8,377 nt of DNA from UMGS1279 sp045577495 (GCA_045577495.1 JAZNIK010000065.1:1-8377), one strand, 5' to 3'; positions 1 to 6,555 are shown, numbered from the stretch's first letter. Numbers and translations: made by a program. Notes: generated by a model not told the origin, from the sequence alone.

Positions 1-76
1 TGTATAAGAAACAACTTTCGCAATGATGATATACAAAACTCCGTTTTGATGATATGCAATGCTTCGCATTGATTTG
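1..76. repeat. Tandem 23-bp hairpin repeat units
   Basis: Two well-preserved 23-bp units lie head to tail at 25-47 and 48-70. Each begins GATGATAT and then forms a small perfect hairpin. Unit one has CAAAAC (34-39), loop TCC, GTTTTG (43-48). Unit two has CAATGC (57-62), loop TTC, GCATTG (66-71). The stem bases differ between units but the pairing is kept, so structure is conserved more than sequence. Decayed flanking units seem to exist at 2-24 (ending TTTCGCAAT) and from 71 on. The array may continue upstream of the window. Short-loop units like this suggest a dispersed intergenic repeat family, or a weak terminator for an upstream gene, but neither can be shown from one locus. Confidence 0.6.
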
Positions 77-130
77 TTAGGAAGTTTGACAACCAATATT
101 ATTTACGATTAAAAGGCAAATAAAATACTA

Positions 131-159
131 GTGACAATGCTCGTTTTATGTGATACAAT
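131..159 (+). promoter_or_regulatory. Probable sigma-A promoter of galM
   Basis: GTGACA (131-136) and TACAAT (154-159) are separated by exactly 17 bases, and TGA directly before the -10 gives an extended -10 motif. Transcription would start near 166, leaving only about 14 untranslated bases that consist mainly of the ribosome binding site AAGGGGGA (166-173). That leaves no room for a riboswitch. No operator-like palindrome is evident beside it. Confidence 0.65.
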
Positions 160-179
160 AAGCAAAAGGGGGATTTAAT

Positions 180-1208
180 ATGAGTATTGAAAAAAGTTTT
201 TTTGGTAAATTGCTTGATGGAAGAGATGTTACTTGTTTTAAAATAACCGATACAACCGGTGCCGAGGCGGAAATTTTAGATTATGGCGTTACACTGCGCA
301 CCCTCAAGGTGCTTAATAAAAACAACACTTTAACAGATGTTGTTTTGGGGTATGACACTATCGAGGAATATATAAATAACGATGGTTATTTTGGTGCCAC
401 TGTTGGTCGTTTTGCAAATCGTATTCGTGATGGCAAATTCACCTTAAATGGTCAAGAATATAATCTAGCGACAAATGATGGTCCTAATCATCTGCATGGC
501 GGAAATATCGGATTCGATAAATATATTTGGGATTCAAAAGAATTAGAAAACGGGATTGAGTTTAGTATAATTTCTCCCGATGAGGATGAGGGTTACCCCG
601 GAAATCTTAAGGTTACTGTAACCATTACCTTGGTAAACAGCGAATTAAAGATAAATTACTGCGCCGTATCCAACAAGGACACTATTATCAACCTTACTAA
701 CCATAGTTATTTTAATCTTAATGGCGGTAAAGGAACTATTTGTGAGCATCATTTAACCGTAAATGCAGATGAATTCACAATCAACGATGCTAACGGTCTG
801 CCTACTGGCGAGATAGTTTCGGTAGAAAATACCGCTATGGATTTTCACACCGAAAAAACTATTGGCGAGCGTATAAATAGCGATGATATATCCGTAAAAC
901 TTTTTGAGGGATATGATTCCAACTTTGTTTTAAATTCAAATACAGCGGCTATAGTTCGCTCTACCGATAGCGGAATTGTTATGACCGTTTATACCGACCA
1001 ACCCGGTATGCAATTATACACTGCTAATAAAACCTCCGAGCGAAAGGGTAAAAACGGATTAAGATATGGTAAACACAGCGCCTTTTGTATGGAAACTCAG
1101 CATTATCCCGACTGTGTAAACCACCCTGAATGGCCCACCTGTGTTTTAAAAGCAGGCGAGGAATTTAAAAGCTATACAACATATTCTTTTTCGGTAGATT
1201 CCAAATAG
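180..1208 (+). CDS. galM: Aldose 1-epimerase (galactose mutarotase)
   Basis: This cytoplasmic enzyme interconverts alpha and beta anomers of aldohexoses such as galactose and glucose, feeding the Leloir pathway. The 342-residue length is typical of the family. Visible family motifs are GRFANRI (76-82), the substrate-binding LHGG (105-108, His106), NHSYFNL (174-180, with His175 as the expected catalytic acid), GYDSNFVL (244-251) and CMETQHYPD (303-311, with Glu305 as the expected catalytic base). All key residues are present, so the enzyme should be active. The ATG at 180 is preceded at good spacing by AAGGGGGA and by its own promoter. It ends just before a perfect bidirectional terminator, so it is monocistronic. 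No other galactose gene is in view, so the physiological sugar is uncertain. Confidence 0.93.
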   Translation: MSIEKSFFGKLLDGRDVTCFKITDTTGAEAEILDYGVTLRTLKVLNKNNTLTDVVLGYDTIEEYINNDGYFGATVGRFANRIRDGKFTLNGQEYNLATNDGPNHLHGGNIGFDKYIWDSKELENGIEFSIISPDEDEGYPGNLKVTVTITLVNSELKINYCAVSNKDTIINLTNHSYFNLNGGKGTICEHHLTVNADEFTINDANGLPTGEIVSVENTAMDFHTEKTIGERINSDDISVKLFEGYDSNFVLNSNTAAIVRSTDSGIVMTVYTDQPGMQLYTANKTSERKGKNGLRYGKHSAFCMETQHYPDCVNHPEWPTCVLKAGEEFKSYTTYSFSVDSK

Positions 1209-1224
1209 AAATTTAATAAATCTA

Positions 1225-1259
1225 AAAAAATAAGACTGCAAGGATCAGTCTTATTTTTT
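1225..1259. terminator. Perfect bidirectional intrinsic terminator
   Basis: A 14-bp perfect stem pairs 1225-1238 (AAAAAATAAGACTG) with 1246-1259 across a 7-base loop. It reads as an A-tract, hairpin and T-tract on both strands, so it can end galM on the plus strand and the small regulator gene on the minus strand. The regulator's stop codon (1251-1253 in plus coordinates) lies inside the stem, so the last codon of that gene abuts its own terminator. Confidence 0.9.
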
Positions 1260-1466
1260 GTACACATTATCTTCTGTAAAAAGTAGAATGTCTTCAACTT
1301 TACAATGCAAAATATTACATAGGTCATTAAGTGTAACTGTGGTGATTGGTTTGTTATGCTTTAATCTATCAAGCAGACTGCGACTAATTTTATATTCTTT
1401 TATCAGTTTATAGGTTGATATATTTTTAACTTTTAATGTTTTATATAAAGGCTCGTAGGAAATCAT
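1251..1466 (-). CDS. Small Cro/C1-type HTH transcriptional regulator
   Basis: The 71-residue protein is essentially one helix-turn-helix domain of the Cro/C1 (XRE) type. The segment around residues 18-40 (TYKLIKEYKISRSLLDRLKH) reads as the two DNA-contacting helices. It is followed by TLNDLCNILHCKVEDIL, the usual pattern of the short stand-alone clostridial regulators in the HTH_26-like group. There is no ligand-binding or dimerisation domain beyond the fold. The start is supported by AGAGGTGA (plus coordinates 1471-1478, read on the minus strand) just upstream. It converges on galM and diverges from the large secreted-protein gene, with which it shares a promoter region. Autoregulation and control of that neighbour are likely by context but not shown. 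The gene matches no named regulator that I recognise. Confidence 0.85.
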   Translation of the reverse strand: MISYEPLYKTLKVKNISTYKLIKEYKISRSLLDRLKHNKPITTVTLNDLCNILHCKVEDILLFTEDNVYKK

Positions 1467-1483
1467 GTAATCACCTCTATATT

Positions 1484-1512
1484 ATCATAAGTTCTACTCT
1501 ATTACTTGACAA
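1484..1512 (-). promoter_or_regulatory. Promoter of the small HTH regulator (minus strand)
   Basis: Read on the minus strand, TTGTCA (plus 1507-1512) and TATGAT (plus 1484-1489) are spaced by 17 bases. The predicted start near 1477-1479 would put the ribosome binding site almost at the 5' end of the transcript. The -35 hexamer overlaps five of six bases of the plus-strand -35 (1506-1511), so two RNA polymerases could hardly occupy both promoters at once. Confidence 0.65.
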
Positions 1513-1534
1513 TGCTCTATAAAAAGAGTATAAT
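1506..1534 (+). promoter_or_regulatory. Consensus sigma-A promoter of the secreted protein gene
   Basis: TTGACA (1506-1511), a 17-base spacer and TATAAT (1529-1534) match the vegetative consensus perfectly. Such a strong core promoter is usually held down by a repressor, and a small HTH regulator gene stands directly divergent to it. Transcription would start near 1541, leaving a leader of about 38 bases. Confidence 0.85.
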
Positions 1535-1566
1535 AAGTGCACTCTATAAATATAGTATTAGCTTTT

Positions 1567-1573
1567 AGGAGGA
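1567..1573 (+). promoter_or_regulatory. Ribosome binding site that fixes the start at 1579
   Basis: AGGAGGA is a near-perfect Shine-Dalgarno five bases before ATG 1579, and the codons after it encode a classic signal peptide. The longer reading from GTG 1537 would start before the predicted transcription start and has no such site. Confidence 0.85.
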
Positions 1574-1578
1574 TTTTT

Positions 1579-4131
1579 ATGAAAAAAGTTATTAGTTTAA
1601 TGGTGATTTTTGCATTAGTATTTACTATGTTTTCTTCAGTTTGCATAAATGCTAGTGCGGCTGGAGATTCTTTTTCTACTGCAACTACTATTTCGGTTAA
1701 CACAGCAGTAACGGATTATATTTCAGAAAGTTATTGGGATTGTAATTATTATAAATTTACGTTAGCTTCACCTGGATACATATATATTAACTTTACTCAT
1801 GAAAAACTGTATAGTGATAGTTTTTATTGGAATGCTACGCTTTATGATAACGAAACAAATGGTATCCGTACTTTCTATTTTCAAGGAACAGAAACAAATG
1901 TTAATACCACATATATAGGTTTAGCTGCTGGAACTTATTTCATTAAAATCGCTGATGATGATTCATATTCTGCAAAGCCATACAATTTAACAGTTAAATA
2001 TAAGGAATCAAATTATTGGGAAAAAGAGGGGGATAATTCAACCTTTACCACTGCCAATCCTATAAATGTTAATAAAACCTACAATGGAACAATACACGAG
2101 GACTATTATGATATAGACTATTACAAGTTTGTTTTAGAATCTGATGGTGTTTTTAGTCTTAATTTCAAACATAAAAATTTATTAAGTAGTAGTTATTATT
2201 GGGAAGCCATACTTTATGATGACAACACAGATCAGATTGATACCTTCTACTTCAAAGGAACTGATGAGGATGTCACTACTGCTTGTCTAGGCTTAGCTAA
2301 AGGCACATACTTTATTAGAATTTCCAATGATGAGTCACATTCAACGGCACAATATAGTTTTATGGTGAATTTTGAAAAATCAAATTATTGGGAAAAAGAA
2401 AATGATAATGACAGTTTCTCTTCAGCAGACAAGTTAACATTAAACAAAACCTATAATGGAACAATACTAGAAGATTATTATGATAATGATTATTATAAAT
2501 TTACCATTCCTGGAAAAATGAAGGTTAGATTTAAGTTTACTATGTCATCTATCACAACTGATAGTAGTGTATACATTGGATATCTATACGATTCATCAAC
2601 GGACCTACTAGGCTATAAAGAAGTTTATGGAAAAAATAAAACAACATATGTTACTAGAACACTTGATAAAGGAACATACTATTTAAAAATTACAAGTGGA
2701 GATGACTGGACAGATAATAAATATACTATATCGGTAGGTTGTGTGCATAATTATACGGTCAAAGCAAAGCAAAAAGCAACAACATCCTCAAATGGAAAAG
2801 CATATAACCTTTGTTCTGATTGTGGTTATAAAACAAGCGATTATACAGTTAAAAAAATTAATTCTGTAAAGCTTTCTACCACAAGCTACACCTACAATGG
2901 CAAGGTAAAAACACCTACCGTAATTGTTAAAGATTCAGCGGGGAACACATTAAAGAAAAACACAGATTATACTGTAACCTATCCATCGGGCAGAAAAAAT
3001 GCTGGTACATATAAGGTTAAGGTAACATTTAAGGGTAAATATAGCGGAACAAAATATTTAACATTTAAAATTAACCCTATAAATGTATCAAAGTGTAAAA
3101 TAAAGCTTTCCGCAACAAGCTATACCTACAATGGCAAGGTAAAAACACCTGTTGTTACAGTTAAAAACGCAAGTGGCACAAAGCTTTCTAAGGATACAAG
3201 CTATACTGTAACCTATGCCAAAGGCAGAAAAAATGTAGGAACATATAAAGTAACTGTTAAAATGAAGGGCAACTACACAGGCACAAAAAACCTTTATTTT
3301 AAAGTTAAGCCAACTACAAAAACATCAATTTCGCTTTTGGTTAACACCACAACTAAAATTGGAGCAAAGAGTAACAAAAAAATAACATATTCTTCTTCAA
3401 ATAAATCAGTTGCAAAGGTAGATTCAACGGGTAAAATAACAGCTGTAAAAAAAGGCACTACAACCATTACTGTTAAATCAGGTAGTATTGCAAGCAAAAT
3501 TGCTGTTAAGGTAACAAACCCAAGCATTAGCCTTTCTGCAAGCAAAAAATCTATGTACGTTGGGGAAACATTGCAAATAAAGGCCGCTAAAAAACCGAGT
3601 AGTGCAAAGGTTACTTGGTCTGTTAGCAATAAAAAGTTAGCGAAAATTTCCACTTCAGGAAAACTAACCGCGTTATCAAATGGTACTGTTACCGTAACCG
3701 GCAAATTTACATATAAAGGAAAAACATATAAAGACACATATAAAGTGAAAATCACAGTAGATTATCCTGATGTAACTGCTTTTATGTGCCAAGATTTCGA
3801 TTATAAATCTTCTTATGGAATTAGTGTAAAAAACAATGGCTCAAAGTCATTGACAGTGTTGAATAAAGGCTCAGTATATTGTAATGGGGATAGTCAAAAA
3901 ATAAATTCTCTGTTCACCGATTATGAATTTTATAGCACGGTAGTTATCCCTAGCGGGTCTGAAGAGCTGATGCTAGTGTGTATGGATAAAAAAATGCAGT
4001 TTTATACAATTGAAAGAACATGGGTTGATATCTATGTTAAATATCGTGGTGAGACATTCATTATAACCTTGTGCTCTGATTATGACAGTAGTTATGTGTC
4101 GCCGTATGAAATCACTTGGGTTAAAAAATAA
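1579..4131 (+). CDS. Large secreted multidomain protein with PPC-like and Ig-like repeats
   Basis: The 850-residue protein opens with a Sec signal peptide: Met-Lys-Lys, a hydrophobic core, and a likely cleavage site at the ASA-A motif, residues 25-28. Three repeats follow at about 29-143, 144-267 and 268-387. Each has the order D-(N/D)-S-F-(S/T)-x-A, a DYY-x-x-DYYKF-like strand, and GTY(F/Y)(I/L)(K/R)I, which resembles the PPC (pre-peptidase C-terminal) fold. A linker carries C388, H390 and CSDCG (412-416). Two 78-residue Ig-like repeats (about 423-500 and 501-578), each containing TSYTYNGKVKTP, precede two Big_2-like domains (about 581-647 and 648-727). The last 123 residues match nothing I recognise. 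There is no catalytic domain, no LPXTG anchor and no C-terminal membrane helix, so it is probably released or bound non-covalently. It is very Lys/Thr/Tyr-rich. Adhesion or polysaccharide binding is a guess. Confidence 0.85.
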   Translation: MKKVISLMVIFALVFTMFSSVCINASAAGDSFSTATTISVNTAVTDYISESYWDCNYYKFTLASPGYIYINFTHEKLYSDSFYWNATLYDNETNGIRTFYFQGTETNVNTTYIGLAAGTYFIKIADDDSYSAKPYNLTVKYKESNYWEKEGDNSTFTTANPINVNKTYNGTIHEDYYDIDYYKFVLESDGVFSLNFKHKNLLSSSYYWEAILYDDNTDQIDTFYFKGTDEDVTTACLGLAKGTYFIRISNDESHSTAQYSFMVNFEKSNYWEKENDNDSFSSADKLTLNKTYNGTILEDYYDNDYYKFTIPGKMKVRFKFTMSSITTDSSVYIGYLYDSSTDLLGYKEVYGKNKTTYVTRTLDKGTYYLKITSGDDWTDNKYTISVGCVHNYTVKAKQKATTSSNGKAYNLCSDCGYKTSDYTVKKINSVKLSTTSYTYNGKVKTPTVIVKDSAGNTLKKNTDYTVTYPSGRKNAGTYKVKVTFKGKYSGTKYLTFKINPINVSKCKIKLSATSYTYNGKVKTPVVTVKNASGTKLSKDTSYTVTYAKGRKNVGTYKVTVKMKGNYTGTKNLYFKVKPTTKTSISLLVNTTTKIGAKSNKKITYSSSNKSVAKVDSTGKITAVKKGTTTITVKSGSIASKIAVKVTNPSISLSASKKSMYVGETLQIKAAKKPSSAKVTWSVSNKKLAKISTSGKLTALSNGTVTVTGKFTYKGKTYKDTYKVKITVDYPDVTAFMCQDFDYKSSYGISVKNNGSKSLTVLNKGSVYCNGDSQKINSLFTDYEFYSTVVIPSGSEELMLVCMDKKMQFYTIERTWVDIYVKYRGETFIITLCSDYDSSYVSPYEITWVKK
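2868..3150 (+). repeat. Near-identical intragenic direct repeat (Ig-like modules)
   Basis: The 49-base stretch at 2868-2916 recurs at 3102-3150 with only a few differences. The offset is 234 bases, exactly 78 codons, the length of the Ig-like repeat. It encodes the TSYTYNGKVKTP core. A second in-frame DNA repeat in the same gene joins 2006-2027 and 2378-2399: 22 identical bases encoding the SNYWEKE junction of the PPC-like repeats, offset 372 bases or 124 codons. Both point to module duplication and would allow in-frame gain or loss of modules. Confidence 0.8.
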
Positions 4132-4187
4132 AATTATTTTCATTTCAAAAATCGCAATATTCTTTCTTGGTTAGATTTTCGTTTATT

Positions 4188-4226
4188 AAAAATAGTTGCC
4201 TTAAATTTCGAGGCGACTATTTTTTT
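4188..4226 (+). terminator. Intrinsic terminator of the secreted protein gene
   Basis: A 13-bp stem pairs 4188-4200 (AAAAATAGTTGCC) with 4212-4224, with a single G-T wobble and an 11-base loop, and runs into a six-base T tract (4221-4226). It lies 56 bases after the stop codon. The A-tract on its left side means it could also act weakly on the other strand, but no minus-strand gene faces it. Confidence 0.85.
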
Positions 4227-4262
4227 ATCCAAAAAATATCATATTAATCTCAAAAATGAATA

Positions 4263-4291
4263 TTGAAAAAACAGTGTATATATGCTATTAT
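4263..4291 (+). promoter_or_regulatory. Probable sigma-A promoter of the Mrp gene
   Basis: TTGAAA (4263-4268) and TATTAT (4286-4291) are separated by 17 bases, with TGC just before the -10 as an extended -10 element. The start would be near 4298, about 35 bases before the ATG. This is the only convincing promoter between the upstream terminator and the rRNA promoter at 8101, so it may also feed folC and possibly spoIIA by read-through. Confidence 0.65.
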
Positions 4292-4332
4292 AGTATTTAG
4301 TTTATAACCCACTTTTGAAAGGATATGTTAAA

Positions 4333-5160
4333 ATGAGCGAAGGATGCACACACGATTGCTCAACCTGTTCACAAAATTGCGGTGAACGCACAGAGCCTCA
4401 AAGCTTCTTAGAAAAACCACATGAGCTTTCTCATGTTAAAAAAATAATTGCCGTTGTTAGCGGTAAGGGTGGCGTTGGCAAATCAATGGTTACCTCTTTA
4501 ATGTCGGTTACTATGAATCGCAGAGAGCAGAGTTGTGCTGTTTTATATGGCGATATTACAGGACCGTCTATTCCAAAGTCGTTTGGTATTAAAGAAAAGG
4601 CTACGGGTAACGAACTTGGTTTGTTCCCTGTAAAAAGCAAAAACGATATTAGCATTATGTCGGTTAATCTTCTTTTAGAGAATGATACCGACCCTGTTGT
4701 TTGGCGTGGTCCTGTTATTGCGGGTGCCGTTAAACAGTTTTGGACAGATGTTGTTTGGGGCGATGTCGACTATATGTTTGTTGATATGCCTCCAGGAACA
4801 GGCGACGTGCCGCTTACTGTATTTCAGTCTTTGCCGATTGATGGTATTATTGTTGTTACTTCTCCTCAAGAACTGGTTGAAATGATAGTTGATAAGGCGG
4901 TTAAAATGGCAGATATGATGAATATTCCCGTAATTGGTATCGTTCAAAATATGTCTTATTTTGAGTGTGAGGATTGCGGTAAAAAGCACTATCCCTTTGG
5001 TAATGGTAATGTTCAAAAGGTTGCCGAGCGTCATGGCATTAAAACCGTTTGCGAACTTCCTATTGACCCTACGCTCTCCAAAGCGTGTGACCAAGGTGTC
5101 ATCGAATTGTTTGAGGGCGATTGGTTAGAGCCAATGGCAGATGCAGTCGAAAAATTATAA
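4333..5160 (+). CDS. Mrp/NBP35-family P-loop ATPase (Fe-S cluster carrier)
   Basis: This 275-residue cytoplasmic ATPase belongs to the Mrp/ApbC/NBP35 group, which binds Fe-S clusters and passes them to apoproteins. Visible are the deviant Walker A SGKGGVGKS (43-51), GPSIPKSFG (77-85), Walker B region VDMPPGTGD (150-158) and the paired cysteines C212-x-x-C215 that hold a bridging cluster at the dimer interface. The N-terminus has four cysteines (C5, C9, C12, C16), like the extra cluster site of NBP35-type proteins. The MIP18-like N-terminal domain of long Mrp proteins is absent. One oddity is that the usual DAD-I-x-GPS segment reads YGD (72-74), so the first Asp is missing. ATG 4333 is chosen because AAAGGA (4318-4323) sits nine bases upstream. 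A TTG at 4315 lies before that site. The exact client proteins are unknown. Confidence 0.88.
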   Translation: MSEGCTHDCSTCSQNCGERTEPQSFLEKPHELSHVKKIIAVVSGKGGVGKSMVTSLMSVTMNRREQSCAVLYGDITGPSIPKSFGIKEKATGNELGLFPVKSKNDISIMSVNLLLENDTDPVVWRGPVIAGAVKQFWTDVVWGDVDYMFVDMPPGTGDVPLTVFQSLPIDGIIVVTSPQELVEMIVDKAVKMADMMNIPVIGIVQNMSYFECEDCGKKHYPFGNGNVQKVAERHGIKTVCELPIDPTLSKACDQGVIELFEGDWLEPMADAVEKL

Positions 5161-5168
5161 AAAAGTCG

Positions 5169-5198
5169 AACCCGAAGTTAGCGCTTCGGGTTTTGTTT
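5169..5198 (+). terminator. Intrinsic terminator-like hairpin between mrp and folC
   Basis: The stem CCCGAAG (5171-5177) pairs with CTTCGGG (5184-5190) around a six-base loop, extendable by two A-T pairs, and is followed by TTTTGTTT. It begins 10 bases after the mrp stop. The T tract runs straight into the folC ribosome binding site at 5199, so folC must be reached by partial read-through or from a promoter upstream of the hairpin. Confidence 0.8.
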
Positions 5199-5209
5199 AG
5201 GGTGATATT

Positions 5210-6484
5210 ATGACCGAGCAACAAGCTTTAAATTATATACATTCTTTAAACCGATTTGGCATTAAACCTGGATTGGATAGAATAACTGCTCTGCTTAAAA
5301 AACTAGGCAATCCACAAAACGAACTTTCGGTTATACATATAGCAGGTACTAATGGCAAGGGCTCCACCGCCACCGCAATAAATAATATTATGCAGGCGGC
5401 AGGTAAAAAAACAGGGCTTTTTATTTCTCCATATGTGCTAGATTTCAAAGAACGTATACAGGTTAATAATGAGTATATAACAACTAGTGCGCTTTGCGAA
5501 CTTACCGAAGTTGTTTCTAAAGCCGCCAATGAGGTGGGCAAAGAACTTTCGGATGCGGTTACGGAGTTTGAGTTTATAACCGCTCTTGCATTTTTGTATT
5601 TTAAGCAAATAGGTTGTGATATTGTTGTTTTAGAAACAGGTCTTGGCGGCAGACTCGATAGCACCAATGTTATAAAAAAGCCCCTTGCAACCGTTATCAC
5701 AAAAATCGCGTTAGACCACACCGTCGTTTTGGGTGATACTATCACGGAAATAGCAAAAGAAAAATGCGGTATTATTAAAAGTGGTTCGCACGTTATCACA
5801 CATTTTTCCCAAGAGAGCGATGCCCTCTTAGAAATCACAAAAACCGCTGAGCAAAAAAACGCAGATGCGTATATTGTGTCTAAAAATGATATAACCGATT
5901 TAAAGGTGTTTGAATTTGGTAGCACCTTTAACTATAAAGGTATAGAGTTAGAGGTTAATATGCCTGGTAAACACCAGGTGGAGAATATGTCGGTAGCGGC
6001 TCAAACGGCACTCGCACTTGATATACCAATAGATGCAATAAAAAAGGGAATTCAAAAAACAATTTTCCCCGCACGCTTAGAGGTGCTAAACAAAAAACCA
6101 TTAGTGTTGCTTGATGGGGCGCATAATCCAAACGGTGCCGAGGCACTTGCTGGATATTTGGACGAATTTAAAATTAAACCCGTTGCGGTTATGGGAATGA
6201 TGAGAGATAAAAATTGCGAGGTGGTTATTCAGATGCTCGCATCAGGATGCCAAAGCGTTATTACTGTTGAAGTAAAAAATAATGATAGAGCGGCTACAAA
6301 GGAAGAACTTTGTAAGTTGGCTAAAAAGTATTGCAAGGATTGTAGCGTTGCAGATAATTATTCATCGGCTTTAGAACTTGCAAAACAAAAGTCAGCCCAA
6401 GCAAATAGTGCAATTTTAATATGCGGTTCTCTCTATTTAGCATCAGATATACGAAATCTAGCAATAAACTCGTTTAAAAACTAA
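5210..6484 (+). CDS. folC: Bifunctional folylpolyglutamate synthase / dihydrofolate synthase
   Basis: FolC adds L-glutamate to dihydropteroate and to reduced folates using ATP, which retains folates in the cell. The 424 residues match the family's usual length. The Mur-ligase-type fold shows its full motif set: P-loop HIAGTNGKGSTA (43-54), FISPYV (71-76), ERIQVN (81-86), LETGLGGRLDSTN (141-153), the ALDHTVVLGDTI segment (167-178), IAKEKCGIIK (181-190, the Lys region usually carbamylated), the FPARLE hinge (286-291) and LLDGAHNPNG (300-309) at the start of the C-terminal domain. ATG 5210 has AGGGTG (5199-5204) five bases ahead. Mono- versus bifunctionality cannot be decided from motifs alone. 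No other folate gene is in the window, and the gene lies just past a terminator hairpin. Confidence 0.93.
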   Translation: MTEQQALNYIHSLNRFGIKPGLDRITALLKKLGNPQNELSVIHIAGTNGKGSTATAINNIMQAAGKKTGLFISPYVLDFKERIQVNNEYITTSALCELTEVVSKAANEVGKELSDAVTEFEFITALAFLYFKQIGCDIVVLETGLGGRLDSTNVIKKPLATVITKIALDHTVVLGDTITEIAKEKCGIIKSGSHVITHFSQESDALLEITKTAEQKNADAYIVSKNDITDLKVFEFGSTFNYKGIELEVNMPGKHQVENMSVAAQTALALDIPIDAIKKGIQKTIFPARLEVLNKKPLVLLDGAHNPNGAEALAGYLDEFKIKPVAVMGMMRDKNCEVVIQMLASGCQSVITVEVKNNDRAATKEELCKLAKKYCKDCSVADNYSSALELAKQKSAQANSAILICGSLYLASDIRNLAINSFKN

Positions 6485-6513
6485 AAAACGACAACCAAAT
6501 ACGATAATTTTTT

Positions 6514-6555
6514 AAAAGGACATGCCTTAAACTATAAAAAAGGCTTGTCCTTTTT
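6514..6555 (+). terminator. Intrinsic terminator of folC, abutting the spoIIAA RBS
   Basis: A 15-bp stem with one mismatch pairs AAAAGGACATGCCTT (6514-6528) with 6540-6554 across an 11-base loop. It runs into a T-rich tail (6551-6560) and then directly into AGGAGG (6561-6566) of spoIIAA. The A-rich left arm also gives the minus strand a T tract. There is no space for a promoter between this hairpin and spoIIAA. Confidence 0.85.

Larger units (their letters stand above)
1475..1555. promoter_or_regulatory. Candidate operator cluster in the divergent promoter region
   Basis: The hexamer CTCTAT occurs four times, at 1475-1480, 1497-1502, 1515-1520 and 1542-1547. Inverted partners include AGAG at 1525-1528 inside the plus-strand spacer. 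AGAGT (1525-1529) and ACTCT (1541-1545) form an inverted repeat bracketing the plus -10. CTATA-AA-TATAG (1544-1555) is a further palindrome just after the predicted start site. The copies fall on the SD/start of the regulator gene, its promoter spacer, the plus-strand spacer and the plus start site, which suits repressor sites. In AT-rich DNA some copies may be chance, and no binding can be shown. Confidence 0.4.

Noticed and set aside
25..71. CRISPR array
   Set aside because: Units are contiguous with a 23-bp period and no spacers, and the repeat stems vary between copies.
86..114. Second galM promoter starting with TTGACA at 86
   Set aside because: No acceptable -10 hexamer lies 16-18 bases downstream; the nearest, TACGAT, is only 12 bases away.
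1537..1578. Upstream GTG start adding 14 residues to the secreted protein
   Set aside because: It would begin before the predicted transcription start, has no ribosome binding site, and would place charged residues ahead of a classic signal peptide that starts at ATG 1579.
3294..3755. Minus-strand reading frame of 153 codons opposite the Ig-like repeats
   Set aside because: It is a hydrophobic shadow produced by the Lys/Thr-rich repeat codons on the plus strand, with no independent signal.
1579..4131. Secreted peptidase or glycoside hydrolase
   Set aside because: PPC-like domains often accompany peptidases, but no catalytic domain or active-site motif is present anywhere in the 850 residues.
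4315..4332. TTG start adding six residues to the Mrp protein
   Set aside because: The ribosome binding site AAAGGA (4318-4323) lies inside that extension and points to ATG 4333.
5233..5925. Long minus-strand reading frame of 230 codons opposite folC
   Set aside because: It mirrors folC codon structure, lacks a ribosome binding site and known motifs, and folC itself has every family motif.
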